A stretch of DNA of 64,000 bases from Sphingomonas desiccabilis (GCF_004135605.1 NZ_SDPT01000001.1:1116001-1180000); one strand, 5' to 3'; counted from the stretch's first letter, positions 50,951 through 60,731 are shown. The notes: generated by a model from the letters alone, not told the origin. A program made the numbers and translations.

Positions 50951-52636
50951 TTACTCGGCCGGAGCGGGCTGGGGGGTGCCGGCGGCGGGTGCCCGCACGA
51001 CCGGGCGGTCCGCCTCGGGATCGAAGGCGGCGTCCGTCATCGGCGCCTCTTGGCGGAGGTCGCCCTTGATCGTCTTGTAGATGTTCCAGGCCATCACTAG
51101 CGAACCGGTCAGGTAGAACAGGCCGCCGACCATGCGGATCACGTAGTAGGGCTTCACGGCGGACACGACTTCGGCGAAGGCGTAGACGAGGTACCCGTCC
51201 TCTCCATACTCGCGCCACATCAGGCCCTGGGTGATGCCCGCCACCCACATGGAGGAGGCGTAGAGAACGATCCCCAGCGTCGCGAGCCAGAAGTGCCAGT
51301 TGACCATCCGGAGCGAGTAGAGCCGTTCACGACCCCACAGGCGCGGCGCCATGTAGTAGATCGCCGAGAAGGTGATCATGCCGTTCCATCCGAGCGCGCC
51401 GGAGTGGACGTGGCCGATGGTCCATTCGGTATAGTGGCTGAGCGAGTTGACCGACTTGATCGACATCATCGGGCCTTCGAACGTCGCCATGCCGTAGAAG
51501 GCCAGCGCGAAGACCATCATGCGGATGATCGGGTCGGTGCGGATCTTGTCCCAGGCGCCGTTGAGCGTCATCAGGCCGTTGATCATGCCGCCCCAGCTGG
51601 GCATCCACAGCATTACCGAGAACACCATGCCCAGCGTCTGCGCCCAGTCGGGCAGCGCGGTGTAGTGGAGGTGGTGCGGACCCGCCCAGATGTAGAGGAA
51701 GATCAGCGACCAGAAGTGGATGATCGACAGCCGGTAGCTGTAGACCGGGCGCTCGGCCTGCTTCGGCACGAAATAGTACATCATGCCCAGGAAGCCGGCA
51801 GTCAGGAAGAAACCGACCGCGTTGTGGCCGTACCACCATTGGGTCAGCGCATCCTGCACGCCGGCGAAGGCGGCATAGGACTTGGAGCCCAGCAGCGACA
51901 CCGGCATCGACAGGTTGTTGACGATGTGCAGCATCGCGATGGTGATGATGAAGGACAGGTAGAACCAGTTGGCCACATAGATGTGGGGTTCGGACCGCTT
52001 CACGATCGTGCCGACGAAGACCGCCAGATAGCAGACCCAGACGATGGTCAGCCAAAGGTCGACATACCATTCGGGTTCGGCATATTCCTTGCCCTCGGTG
52101 ATGCCGAGGATGTAGCCGGTCGCCGCCAGCACGATGAACAGCTGATAGCCCCAGAAGACGAAGTTCGCGAGCTTGGGCGCGAACAGCCGCGCGCGGCAGG
52201 TGCGCTGCACGACATAGAAGCTCGTCGCCAGCAGCGCGTTACCGCCGAACGCGAAGATCACCGCAGAGGTATGCAGCGGCCGCAGGCGGCCGAAGGTCGT
52301 GAACTCGTTGTTGAGGTTCAAGGCCGGGAAGGGGAGCTGGAGCGCAATGACCACCCCGACCAGGAACCCGACGACGCCCCAGAAGACGGTTGCGATCACA
52401 CCCCAGCGGATTACGTCGTCGTAATAGCGGCTCCGCAGTGCCGAAGGCCCGGCGAACCGGCCGGGCAGAGCGTTGAAGTCCCCCTTGGCCATGGTGAGGA
52501 ACGACGCGGCCAGCGCCGCGATCGCCATGATCCCCATGTGCACGGCGAAGCCGGCGTCGGCGGCGAGCGCCGCGCCGAACAGCGCCAGGATGGCCAGGAG
52601 CAACCAGGCCCCCGCATTTGTGATGATATTGTCCAT
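50951..52636 (-). CDS. ccoN: cbb3 oxidase catalytic subunit CcoN
   Basis: CcoN holds the heme b/heme b3-CuB center that reduces O2. The 561-residue protein has about 12 to 14 helices with [20 protein letters not shown] (low-spin heme His), the catalytic His region [16 protein letters not shown], and [14 protein letters not shown] with the CuB histidines. The first 80 residues form extra helices before the core. The ATG at 52636 has GAGGGG 3 bases upstream; the in-frame reading to 52702 enters the upstream box. It is the first gene of the unit. Confidence 0.97.
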   Translation of the reverse strand: MDNIITNAGAWLLLAILALFGAALAADAGFAVHMGIMAIAALAASFLTMAKGDFNALPGRFAGPSALRSRYYDDVIRWGVIATVFWGVVGFLVGVVIALQLPFPALNLNNEFTTFGRLRPLHTSAVIFAFGGNALLATSFYVVQRTCRARLFAPKLANFVFWGYQLFIVLAATGYILGITEGKEYAEPEWYVDLWLTIVWVCYLAVFVGTIVKRSEPHIYVANWFYLSFIITIAMLHIVNNLSMPVSLLGSKSYAAFAGVQDALTQWWYGHNAVGFFLTAGFLGMMYYFVPKQAERPVYSYRLSIIHFWSLIFLYIWAGPHHLHYTALPDWAQTLGMVFSVMLWMPSWGGMINGLMTLNGAWDKIRTDPIIRMMVFALAFYGMATFEGPMMSIKSVNSLSHYTEWTIGHVHSGALGWNGMITFSAIYYMAPRLWGRERLYSLRMVNWHFWLATLGIVLYASSMWVAGITQGLMWREYGEDGYLVYAFAEVVSAVKPYYVIRMVGGLFYLTGSLVMAWNIYKTIKGDLRQEAPMTDAAFDPEADRPVVRAPAAGTPQPAPAE

Positions 52637-52701
52637 GAGCCCCTCGCTCGAGCAGCCGATCCAGCTAACGGGGGCCCTCGGCTGCTCGGCCCCCTGCAAC
52701 A

Positions 52702-52715
52702 TTGATTTCCGTCAA
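52702..52715 (-). promoter_or_regulatory. FNR-type box upstream of ccoN
   Basis: The sequence TTGATTTCCGTCAA on the plus strand (TTGACGGAAATCAA on the coding strand) matches TTGAT-N4-ATCAA at 9 of 10 positions. Its center is about 72 bases before the ccoN ATG. If the promoter is class II, with the box at -41.5, transcription would start near 52667. Confidence 0.75.
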
Positions 52716-52734
52716 GACCTGCGGCGCGGCTCGG

Positions 52735-53034
52735 CTAGGGCCGCTGCACCGTCACGTCCTGGGACTTGACCAGCGTGGAGAGCGTGCCGCTCGCGTGCAG
52801 GCCGATCAGAACCATCAGGCCGATCCAGGCCAGGTGGAAGATGATCACCGCCAGGATCGAACGGCGTGCTCGTCCCCGGCGGCCGACGGGACGGCTTCGG
52901 CCGGCGACGACGTCGTTGTCCAGCGTCTGTGACTCCCGCGCGAGCGTGTTGGCGTGCAGGAACGCGAAATAGCCCGACACTAGCGTCACCAGGATCAACA
53001 GGCCGTAGGTACCGGTGATAACTCCGATCGGCAT
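52735..53034 (-). CDS. Small two-helix membrane protein upstream of ccoN
   Basis: From ATG at 53034, with GGAGGAAG upstream, the protein has 99 residues: one helix at the start (MPIGVITGTYGLLILVTLVS), a basic loop (RSRPVGRRGRARR), and a second helix (ILAVIIFHLAWIGLMVLIGLHASG). I do not recognise a family. It lies between the cco unit and the Crp/Fnr gene, transcribed like cco, with FNR-type boxes upstream, so a link to microaerobic growth is plausible but unproven. Confidence 0.7.
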   Translation of the reverse strand: MPIGVITGTYGLLILVTLVSGYFAFLHANTLARESQTLDNDVVAGRSRPVGRRGRARRSILAVIIFHLAWIGLMVLIGLHASGTLSTLVKSQDVTVQRP

Positions 53035-53124
53035 GCGCAACTTCCTCCCTGCGCCAACAGTCCTGACGCAATCCGGGCGCCGGGAATCAGGGGTCCCGAA
53101 TGGCACGGCCGAGAAGAGCGGGAT

Positions 53125-53162
53125 TTGATGGCGGTCAAACAACGGGGTTTGACCCGTATCAA
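53125..53162. promoter_or_regulatory. Two FNR-type boxes in the divergent promoter region
   Basis: TTGATGGCGGTCAA (53125-53138) and TTGACCCGTATCAA (53149-53162) each match TTGAT-N4-ATCAA at 9 of 10 positions, 24 bases apart. They lie between the small membrane protein gene (minus strand) and the Crp/Fnr regulator gene (plus strand), so they could control both and allow autoregulation. Confidence 0.7.
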
Positions 53163-53273
53163 AGAAGCATTGCGTGCGGCTTTCTAGTTGCCGGACCGTC
53201 GGGAACGCCGCGGACAGATTGCGGCTGCTTGCAACGGGCGCGTCGTTTGGCCGCGCGGAGAAACGGAACCGCT

Positions 53274-53948
53274 GTGCCGAAATCTATGCCCAACTGCCGC
53301 TTGTTTGACGGGCTTTCGTACGAACTGGAGGCACTGTTGCGCCGTACTGCCACGCCGCGGAGCTACCGGGCCGGGCAGGTCCTGATGTTCGAGGAGGATG
53401 AGGCCGACCAGTTCCTGCTGCTGACGGACGGACGGGTGCGGGTGTGGCGGACGTCGACGGGGGGCACGGCCATGACCGTGCACATGATGGGTCCGGGAAC
53501 GATGCCGGGCTGCGTCGCCGGGTTGCGCCAGATCCCCTATCCGGCGACCGTTACCGCATTGACGGACATCCGCGCGTTAAGCTGGCCGTCCGACCGGATG
53601 CGCCAACTTGTCGCCGCGCACCCGGCGCTGGCCGGCAACTTCCTTCAGATGATCGCCGAGCGCAACGAGGAGATGCTCCAGCGCCTTCACGAGGTGTCTA
53701 CGCTGCCGGTCGCGCAGCGCGTGGCACGGGCGCTCCTGCGGCTCGCGGCGGACGGGGCGTCTGGCGGACAGGGGGTGCAGGTGGCGCTATCGCGTCAGGA
53801 CCTTGCCGAACTCACCGCCACGACGCTCCACAGCGTCAGCCGGTTGGTAAGCCGCTGGCAGCGCGCCGGTATCGTCGCGGCCGGCCGCAAGCGGGTCCGC
53901 ATTCTCGATCCCGAGCGCCTGGTTGCCGAGGGCGGAACGGTCGACTAG
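53274..53948 (+). CDS. Crp/Fnr family transcriptional regulator without Fe-S cysteines
   Basis: The protein is about 224 residues (GTG start, VPKSMPNCRLFDG). It has the cyclic-nucleotide-binding-like sensor fold, then the dimerisation helix, then the HTH domain LSRQDLAELTATTLHSVSRLVSRWQRAGIV. The N-terminus lacks the Cys cluster that binds the Fe-S in FNR (one Cys at 8 and one in MPGCVAGL). In the recognition helix the usual Glu-x2-Ser-Arg is His-Ser-Val-Ser-Arg, as I recall for NnrR-type proteins. The signal could be heme/NO or a two-component phosphorelay target like FixK. The gene faces the cco cluster across a promoter with two boxes. Confidence 0.85.
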   Translation: MPKSMPNCRLFDGLSYELEALLRRTATPRSYRAGQVLMFEEDEADQFLLLTDGRVRVWRTSTGGTAMTVHMMGPGTMPGCVAGLRQIPYPATVTALTDIRALSWPSDRMRQLVAAHPALAGNFLQMIAERNEEMLQRLHEVSTLPVAQRVARALLRLAADGASGGQGVQVALSRQDLAELTATTLHSVSRLVSRWQRAGIVAAGRKRVRILDPERLVAEGGTVD

Positions 53949-53963
53949 CCGCGCCGGCACGCT

Positions 53964-54605
53964 CTAGCAGGACTGGAGCATCGCCCGCGCGAAGATGCTC
54001 CAGCGCTCTTCGAAGCGCTCTCCGGACCCGCCGCTTCCTCCATCGGGCGAGGAGGACCTGCGGGCACCGCCGTCGATCAGATCGACCAGAACCTCGCAGA
54101 TCCTGACGGAATCGCCCGGGCGGATGCAGCCGGCGGCCTGCGCTTCCTCTATCCGTTCGCGCAACGGCGCGTTCGCGACCTGCTCCCATTCCGTCAGCTT
54201 GCGACGCATGTCTTCCGAAAAGGCGCCTTCGGCCTGGAGGAAGGAGATGAAGGCGACGTCTTCGGGCGTCACGCAGCACTGGAAGAAGCGCTTGGTCGCG
54301 AGCTTCAGCGCTTGCACAGGGTCGTCCCCTTCGGCTCCGCCCTGATCGCCCCCGGCCTGCATTTGTCCTGCAAAGCGGGAGAGATCGCGCTGCACCACGG
54401 CGTCGAGCAACGCAGCCTTGCTGGGATAGCGGCGATAGATGGTGTGCTTCGTCACGCCGACCGCGCTGGCGATCTCATCCATCGAGGCGCCCGAGATGCC
54501 CTGGCGACAAAAGGCCGTGCGGGCGCCGTCCAGGACCCGGTCGTTGATCGCGGCCGCTTCCTCGCGCGTCGGGCGGCCGGCGCCCCGGCGTTCACCACAT
54601 TTCAA
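53964..54605 (-). CDS. TetR family repressor of the adjacent RND efflux operon
   Basis: The 213-residue protein has the TetR HTH near residues 40-60 (MDEIASAVGVTKHTIYRRYPSKAALL) and an all-helix ligand domain with a Cys pair QCCVTPE. The only start consistent with this size is TTG at 54605, with GGAG 8 bases upstream; no in-frame ATG or GTG precedes the HTH near here. It is divergent from the efflux genes with a short AT-rich gap (54606-54738) that should hold its operator and both promoters. Confidence 0.85.
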   Translation of the reverse strand: MKCGERRGAGRPTREEAAAINDRVLDGARTAFCRQGISGASMDEIASAVGVTKHTIYRRYPSKAALLDAVVQRDLSRFAGQMQAGGDQGGAEGDDPVQALKLATKRFFQCCVTPEDVAFISFLQAEGAFSEDMRRKLTEWEQVANAPLRERIEEAQAAGCIRPGDSVRICEVLVDLIDGGARRSSSPDGGSGGSGERFEERWSIFARAMLQSC

Positions 54606-54738
54606 TTCAGTAGCTCCACGCTTTCCTCCGAACGATGTACACTGGTCAGCAAAAAAATACACGGCGCAGTTGATTTGTCGTTTTTGAGCGGTACAGAAAT
54701 CCGCGCCTGCACGGGCTCGCCCTCTTGGAGAAACGTTT

Positions 54739-56019
54739 GTGATCATCGCCCCCTCCTTCGGCCGGCCCGGCCGGACGCTGGTCGTCGTCGCTGGTGCGCT
54801 TGCCCTCGCCTCTTGCGGCGGCGGTGCGGAGCAAGCGCCCGCGCCCCCGCCGCCGCTCGTGTCGGTGGTGACGATCCAGGCGCAGACCGTGCCCAACATC
54901 ATCGAACTGCCCGGCCGCATCGAGGCGGTCCGCTCGGCCGAGGTTCGCGCGCGCACCGACGGCATCATCGAGCGGCGGCTGTATCAGGAAGGGACCGACG
55001 TGCGCGAAGGCACGCCGCTGTTCCTGATCGACCCGCGCGACAAGCGGGCGGCGGTGCAGCAGGCGCGGGCTGCGGTGCAGCGGGCGGAGGCGTCGCGCCT
55101 CAACGCCCGCCAGGTAGTGGATCGCTATCGGCCGCTCATCAACGAGCGCGCGGTGAGCGCACAGGAATATGAGGCAGCCCAGGCCACGCTCCGCCAGGCG
55201 GAAGCCGGCGTCGCCGACGCCCGTGCGGCGCTCACGCGTGCGGAGCTGGAGCTGAGTTACGCGACCGTGCGTGCGCCGATCAGTGGCCGCGTCGGTCGCG
55301 CCCAGGTGACTGAGGGTGCGCTTGCAAGCGCCACCCAGGCAACGCCGCTCACGACCATCGAGCAGTTGTCGCCGGTCTACGCCGTCTTCGCCCAGTCGAG
55401 CACCGAACTGCAGACGCTGCTGACCCGCGCGCGTAACGGTGAACTGAAGCTACCGACCCTCACGGGCGTGGAAGTCCGGTTGATCCTGGAGAGCGGCGAG
55501 GATTATGGGCCGGTCGGCCGGCTGAACTTCGCCGACCTGAGCGTCGATCCCGCCACCGGCAGCCAGGTGCTGCGGGCAAGCTTCGTGAACCCCGACCGCC
55601 GGCTGCTGCCGGGGCAGTTCGTGCGCGGCCGCCTGTCTGCGGGCACCGTCAACGGCTTCATGGTCCCGCAGCGCGCGGTTCAGATCGCCGGCAGCAACGC
55701 GAGTGTCTCGGTCGTTGCCCAGGACGGAAGCGTGAGCACGCGTCCGGTGCAGCTGGGCGGGCAGAGCGGCGCCAACTGGATCATCCGATCGGGCCTGAAG
55801 GCGGGTGACCGCGTGATCACCGAAGGCTGGCAGAAGGTACAGCCGGGCGGCAAGGTGCGGGTGCAGGGCGAGCAGCCCGCCGCAGCCGGCGCCCCTGGCG
55901 CCGCGGGGCCGGCCGGACAGGGCGGCGCTGCTGGACAGCCGGGCCAGGGCGGCACTGCCGCGCAGTCGGGGCAGCCCGGCCAACCGGGTGCCGCAAACGG
56001 CCCGGCATCGGGGCGCTGA
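54739..56019 (+). CDS. RND efflux periplasmic adaptor (membrane fusion protein)
   Basis: This is the AcrA/MexA-type adaptor. The precursor has a lipobox (ALASC with Cys near residue 29), so it is likely a lipoprotein. The conserved PGRIEAVRSAEVRARTDGII lipoyl segment, the coiled-coil hairpin (AVQRAEASRLNARQ and ERAVSAQEYEAAQATLRQAEAG) and the beta-barrel domain are visible. It is 426 residues; the last about 48 residues are a Gly, Pro, Gln and Ala-rich G-X-Y-like tail. The GTG start has GGAG 9 bases upstream. It ends 3 bases before the pump gene. Confidence 0.95.
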   Translation: MIIAPSFGRPGRTLVVVAGALALASCGGGAEQAPAPPPPLVSVVTIQAQTVPNIIELPGRIEAVRSAEVRARTDGIIERRLYQEGTDVREGTPLFLIDPRDKRAAVQQARAAVQRAEASRLNARQVVDRYRPLINERAVSAQEYEAAQATLRQAEAGVADARAALTRAELELSYATVRAPISGRVGRAQVTEGALASATQATPLTTIEQLSPVYAVFAQSSTELQTLLTRARNGELKLPTLTGVEVRLILESGEDYGPVGRLNFADLSVDPATGSQVLRASFVNPDRRLLPGQFVRGRLSAGTVNGFMVPQRAVQIAGSNASVSVVAQDGSVSTRPVQLGGQSGANWIIRSGLKAGDRVITEGWQKVQPGGKVRVQGEQPAAAGAPGAAGPAGQGGAAGQPGQGGTAAQSGQPGQPGAANGPASGR

Positions 56020-56022
56020 TCC

Positions 56023-59000
56023 ATGGACCGCTTTTTCGTCTACAAGCCTGTTTTCGCATGGGTCATTGCGGCGTTCATCGCCCTGGCCGGCGTGATAGGG
56101 TTGATCGGCCTGCCGATCGAGCAGTATCCGCAGGTCGCGCCGCCGGCGCTGAACCTGGCCTTCACCTATAATGGTGCCGACGCCGAGACGCTCGACCGCA
56201 ACGTGACTTCGGTCATCGAGCGCGAGATGAACGGCATCGACGGGTTCCTGTACATGAACTCGACCAGCCGATCGAACGGTACGGCACAGATCACGCTGAC
56301 GTTCGAGAGCGGCACCGATCTGAACACCGCCCGCGTCGAGGTCCAGGACCGCCTCAACCGGGCCGAGCCGCGGTTGCCCGAAGACGTGCGGCGCCTAGGC
56401 ATCCAGATCACCGACAACACCTCCGGCTTCCTGATGGTGGTCGCGCTGACCTCGAAGAACGGCACCATGCCGGTCGTCGAGCTCGGCAACTACGCCGCGA
56501 ACAACGTCGTCAACGAATTGCGCCGCGTCGAGGGCGTGGGCGACGTGCAGCTGTTCGGCTCGCAATATGCGATGCGCATCTGGCTCGATCCGGAGAAGCT
56601 CGCCGGCTATGGCATCTCGCCGGCCGAGGCGCTGGCGGCGGTTCAGGAGCAGAACAGCCAGACGGCCGGTGGCGGCCTGGGCGAGCAGCCGATCACGCGC
56701 GAGACCGAGTTCAACGCGAAGATCGTCACGCAGAACCGCTTCAGCGACCCCGAGCAGTTCCGGAACATCATCGTCCGTTCCGACCCGAGCGGCGCGACCA
56801 TCCGCCTGGGCGACGTTGCGCGCGTCGAACTCGGCGCCGAAAGCTATGGCTTCAAGGCGACCCTGAACGGCAGCGAGATCGCCGGCATGGGCGTGCAGCT
56901 GGCGGCCGGCGCGAACGCGGTCGCGACGGCAGAGGCCGTGCGCACCCGCATGCAGGAGCTCGAGGCGAACTTCCCGCCCCAGATGACGTGGCGGGTGCCG
57001 TTCGACACGACGCCCTTCATCAACGCCTCGATCGACAGCGTCATCCATACGCTGGTCGAAGCGATGGTGCTGGTGTTCATCGTCATGTTCCTGTTCCTGC
57101 AGAACTGGCGGGCGACGCTGATCCCGGCGATCGTGGTCCCGATCGCGCTCGCGGGCGCGTGCCTGGGGCTCTACCTCTTCGGCTTCTCCATCAATACGCT
57201 GTCGCTGTTCGGCATGGTGGTGGCGATCGGCATCCTCGTCGACGACGCGATCGTGGTCGTCGAGAACGTCGAGCGCATCATGGCGGAGGAGGGGCTCAGC
57301 CCCCGCCGCGCGACGGTGAAGGCGATGGGGCAGATCCGGGGCGCTATCATCGGCATAACGCTGGTGCTGATCGCCGTGTTCATCCCGATGGCGTTCTTCC
57401 CCGGTTCGACCGGCGGCATCTATCGCCAGTTTTCGGTCACGCTCGCCGTTTCGATCTTCTTCTCGGCCGTGCTCGCGCTCACGCTCACGCCTGCGCTTTG
57501 CGGGCAGCTGCTGAAGCGGGATCAGGCGCATCTGCCGGGCGAGCACCCGCCCGAGCCGAAGCCGGGCTGGCGGGGCATCCCGCAGCGCTTCTTCAACTGG
57601 TTCAACAACCGGTTCGGTCGCGCGACCAACCGCTACGGACGGACTGTCGGATCGATGCTGTCGCGTCCGGTGCGTTGGCTCGCCGTGTTCGCGGTCGTGC
57701 TCGTCATCACCGTGCTGATGTTCATGCGCCTGCCCGGCGGCTTCCTGCCGAACGAGGACCAGGGCTATTTCATGGTCAACTATGACGCAGCGCCCGGTTC
57801 CACGATGCAGCGGACCGAGGCGGCGGTGAAGACGACCGAAGCGTTCCTGAAGGAGCAGCCGCAGGTCCGCAACATCGTGTCCATCGTCGGCTTCAACTTC
57901 TTCGGCCAGGGTCAGTCGGCCGCGTTGTCGTTCGTCGATCTCCACCCTTGGGAGGAGCGCCCCGGCAAGGAGAACAGCGTCGACACCATCATCGGCAAGA
58001 CGTTCGGCTTCGTGTCCGGCATCGCCTCTGCGACCGTGTTCCCGCTGAACCCGCCGCCGATCCAGTCGCTCGGCAACGCCACGGGCTTCTCGATGAAGAT
58101 CGAGGACCGCAGCGGCACCGATCGCGCCGGCCTGCTCGCAGCACGCAACGCCATTCTCGGCCGCGCGATGCAGAGCAAGGTGCTGGCCGGCGTCCGGCCG
58201 GAAGGGCAGGGCGAGGCGCCGCAGCTCTACGTGGACATCGACCGGGTCCAGGCGCGCGCGCTTGGCCTCTCGATCGCGGACGTGAACGCGACGCTCGCGA
58301 TCAGCTTCGGCTCGGCCTATGCCAACGACTTCAGCCGCGACGGCAACGTGCTGCGCGTCTATCTGCAGGCGGATGCTCCGCAGCGGATGAAGCCGGAGGA
58401 TGTGCTGAACCTGCGGGTCCGCAATGCGACGACCGGCACGATGGTGCCGTTCTCCGCCTTCACGACCGTGCGCTGGACTTCCGGCCCGACCCAGCTGGAG
58501 CGCTACAACGGCTATCCCTCGATGACGATCTCGGGCCAGGCGGCTCCGGGCCAGTCGAGCGGGACCGCGTTGGAGGAGATGGAGAAGATCGCGGGCGAGG
58601 TGCTCAAGGGCAGCCAGGCCTATGAGTGGACCGGCACCGCTTACGAAGAGAAGCAGGCGGGTGGTCAGATCGGCCTTCTGCTCGGTCTCTCGATGGTGGT
58701 CGTCTTCCTGCTGCTGGCAGCGCTCTACAACAGCTGGCCGATCCCGTTGGCGGTGCTGCTAGTGGTGCCGTTCGGCGTGCTGGGCGCGGTGGTCTTCACC
58801 TCGCTGCGCGGGCTGTCGGCAGACGTCTACTTCAACGTCGGCCTGATCACGATCATCGGTCTGGCCGCAAAGAACGCGATCCTGATCGTCGAGTTCGCGA
58901 TCGAGGACGAACAGGGCGACAAGACTGCCCAGGCTGCCACCGTAGAGGCGGCACGCCAGCGCCTGCGGCCGATCCTGATGACCAGCCTTGCGTTCATTCT

Positions 59001-59253
59001 GGGCATGGTCCCGCTGGTGATCGCGACCGGCCCGGGTGCGGCAAGCCGCCATGCGGTGGGTACGGGCGTGATGGGTGGCATGATCACCGCCACGCTGCTC
59101 GGCATCTTCTTCACGCCGGTGTTCTACATCGCGGCGAAGAAGTGGCTTGCCCGCGACCACGACTATGAGGCGATGGATGCGCGCGAGGAGGCGGAGGATG
59201 CCCGACGCCTTGCCGAGCGCAACGGCCGCGCCGGGGAGCCCCAGAATGCGTAA
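56023..59253 (+). CDS. RND efflux inner-membrane pump, HAE1 family (AcrB/MexB type)
   Basis: This is the proton-driven multidrug exporter. The 1,076-residue protein has the twin six-helix halves with large periplasmic loops; the first helix starts VFAWVIAAFIALAGVIG and the proton-relay Asp-Asp pair is in GILVDDAIVVVENVERI. Other hallmarks are FTYNGADAETLDRNVTSVIE and GLAAKNAILIVEFA. The C-terminal tail is Arg and Glu-rich. Its stop is overlapped by the outer-membrane channel gene by 8 bases. Substrates are not predictable. Confidence 0.97.
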   Translation: MDRFFVYKPVFAWVIAAFIALAGVIGLIGLPIEQYPQVAPPALNLAFTYNGADAETLDRNVTSVIEREMNGIDGFLYMNSTSRSNGTAQITLTFESGTDLNTARVEVQDRLNRAEPRLPEDVRRLGIQITDNTSGFLMVVALTSKNGTMPVVELGNYAANNVVNELRRVEGVGDVQLFGSQYAMRIWLDPEKLAGYGISPAEALAAVQEQNSQTAGGGLGEQPITRETEFNAKIVTQNRFSDPEQFRNIIVRSDPSGATIRLGDVARVELGAESYGFKATLNGSEIAGMGVQLAAGANAVATAEAVRTRMQELEANFPPQMTWRVPFDTTPFINASIDSVIHTLVEAMVLVFIVMFLFLQNWRATLIPAIVVPIALAGACLGLYLFGFSINTLSLFGMVVAIGILVDDAIVVVENVERIMAEEGLSPRRATVKAMGQIRGAIIGITLVLIAVFIPMAFFPGSTGGIYRQFSVTLAVSIFFSAVLALTLTPALCGQLLKRDQAHLPGEHPPEPKPGWRGIPQRFFNWFNNRFGRATNRYGRTVGSMLSRPVRWLAVFAVVLVITVLMFMRLPGGFLPNEDQGYFMVNYDAAPGSTMQRTEAAVKTTEAFLKEQPQVRNIVSIVGFNFFGQGQSAALSFVDLHPWEERPGKENSVDTIIGKTFGFVSGIASATVFPLNPPPIQSLGNATGFSMKIEDRSGTDRAGLLAARNAILGRAMQSKVLAGVRPEGQGEAPQLYVDIDRVQARALGLSIADVNATLAISFGSAYANDFSRDGNVLRVYLQADAPQRMKPEDVLNLRVRNATTGTMVPFSAFTTVRWTSGPTQLERYNGYPSMTISGQAAPGQSSGTALEEMEKIAGEVLKGSQAYEWTGTAYEEKQAGGQIGLLLGLSMVVVFLLLAALYNSWPIPLAVLLVVPFGVLGAVVFTSLRGLSADVYFNVGLITIIGLAAKNAILIVEFAIEDEQGDKTAQAATVEAARQRLRPILMTSLAFILGMVPLVIATGPGAASRHAVGTGVMGGMITATLLGIFFTPVFYIAAKKWLARDHDYEAMDAREEAEDARRLAERNGRAGEPQNA

Positions 59254-60694
59254 GCTCGTCACCGCCCTTGCGGCGACCACCATGCTCGCGGGGTGCAACT
59301 TCGCGCCCCAGTATCGCCAGCCGGTGGCACCCGTGTCCGGAACGTTCCCGGAGGCGGTCGCCGCCCCGGGAAGCCGCCTCGCGACTGAAATCGGCTGGCG
59401 CGAGTTCTTCGGGGACGCGCGGCTGGAATCCTATATTGCTGCGGCGCTGGCCAACAACCGAGACCTGGCGCAGTCGGTCGCGCGGATCGAGCAGGCCCGG
59501 GCGCAGTATCGGATCACCGATGCGCAGCGCTTGCCAGAGCTGGGGCTGCAGGCCCGCGGCACCCGCACGCGCACGCCGCTCAACTCGCTGGGGTTCGGCG
59601 ACGCGTTGGGCGGAGGCGACGGCGAGGCGGCGGAGTCGCCCGACGCGATCGAAGTCACCCAGCTCAACGTGGGCGTGGCGGTCACTTCGTTCGAGCTCGA
59701 TTTCTGGGGGCGCGTGCGCAACCTCAGCGAAGCGGCACGGGCGCGCTACCTGGCGACGATCGAGGCGGAGCGCGCCTTCCGCTTGTCGCTGGTGAGCCAG
59801 GTCGCCGCCACTTACCTGTCGATCCGCGCGGGTGAGGAGCGCATCGCGCTCGCCGAGCGCACGCTTGAGGCCCGTCGCGAAGGCTTGCGTATCGCGCGGC
59901 TTCGCATGGAGCGTGGCGTCACCTCGTCGGTGGACTTCGACCAGTCCACCTTGCTCGTGACCCAGGCGGAAGCGGAACTCGCCGAGCTGCGGCGGACCAC
60001 TGCCCAGTCGGAGAACCTGCTGACGGTGTTGATCGGCGGGCCGCTGACGGGGCCGCTGCCGGAGGCGCTGCCGCTCAGCCAATCCGCGCAGTTCAGCGCG
60101 CTCGACCCGGGCCTTCCTTCCGCGCTCCTTGCCAACCGACCGGACATCCTCGGCGCGGAACTGCAGCTTCGTGCGGCGAATGCCGACATCGGCGCGGCGC
60201 GGGCTGCCTTCTTCCCGAACATCTCGCTCACCGGCAACTATGGCTTCGCGTCGCCGGATCTGGGAAGCCTGTTCAGCGGGAGCTCGCAGAGCTGGTCCTT
60301 CGGCGGTGCGCTCAACCTGCCGATCTTCGACTGGGGGCGCCGCGAGGCCAATCTCCAACTGACCCGGGCACAGGCGGACGAACTCGTCGCGGCCTATCAG
60401 CGGACGGTTCAGGAGGCATTCCGCGAGGTCGCGGACGCCCTCGTCGCGCGTCGACGCTACGCCGAGCAGATCGACGCGCAGACGCGCGCGGTGGCGGCGC
60501 AGCGCAGCCTCGCCCGTACGGCGCGGCTGCGGTACCAGAACGGCATCTCGATCTATCTCGAGGTGCTGGACGCGGAGCGCAACCTGTTCGCCGCCGAGCA
60601 GCAGTTGCTCGCGCTTCGCGCCGCGGAGCTCCAGAACGGCGTGTCGCTCTATGTCGCGCTGGGCGGCGGCCTTCGTGAGGTTTCCGCCCAGTAA
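59246..60694 (+). CDS. Outer-membrane efflux channel lipoprotein (NodT/TolC family)
   Basis: This is the outer-membrane channel for the RND pump. The 482-residue precursor has a lipobox LAGC at residue 17 and two OEP halves, starting REFFGDARLESYIAAALANN and LPSALLANRPDILGAELQLRAAN, the NodT signatures. The ATG overlaps the pump gene end (AATGCGTAA) and has GGGGAG 7 bases upstream. The set of adaptor, pump and channel is complete and ends at a strong terminator. Confidence 0.95.
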   Translation: MRKLVTALAATTMLAGCNFAPQYRQPVAPVSGTFPEAVAAPGSRLATEIGWREFFGDARLESYIAAALANNRDLAQSVARIEQARAQYRITDAQRLPELGLQARGTRTRTPLNSLGFGDALGGGDGEAAESPDAIEVTQLNVGVAVTSFELDFWGRVRNLSEAARARYLATIEAERAFRLSLVSQVAATYLSIRAGEERIALAERTLEARREGLRIARLRMERGVTSSVDFDQSTLLVTQAEAELAELRRTTAQSENLLTVLIGGPLTGPLPEALPLSQSAQFSALDPGLPSALLANRPDILGAELQLRAANADIGAARAAFFPNISLTGNYGFASPDLGSLFSGSSQSWSFGGALNLPIFDWGRREANLQLTRAQADELVAAYQRTVQEAFREVADALVARRRYAEQIDAQTRAVAAQRSLARTARLRYQNGISIYLEVLDAERNLFAAEQQLLALRAAELQNGVSLYVALGGGLREVSAQ

Positions 60695-60731
60695 CATCGG
60701 GCGGGCTGCGGCCGGTCGACCATCCTGATTG

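Noticed and set aside
53964..54968. TetR protein of 334 residues starting at 54968
   Set aside because: The extra N-terminal part reads through the efflux promoter gap and into the adaptor gene on the opposite strand; the HTH domain begins after a TTG with an SD sequence.
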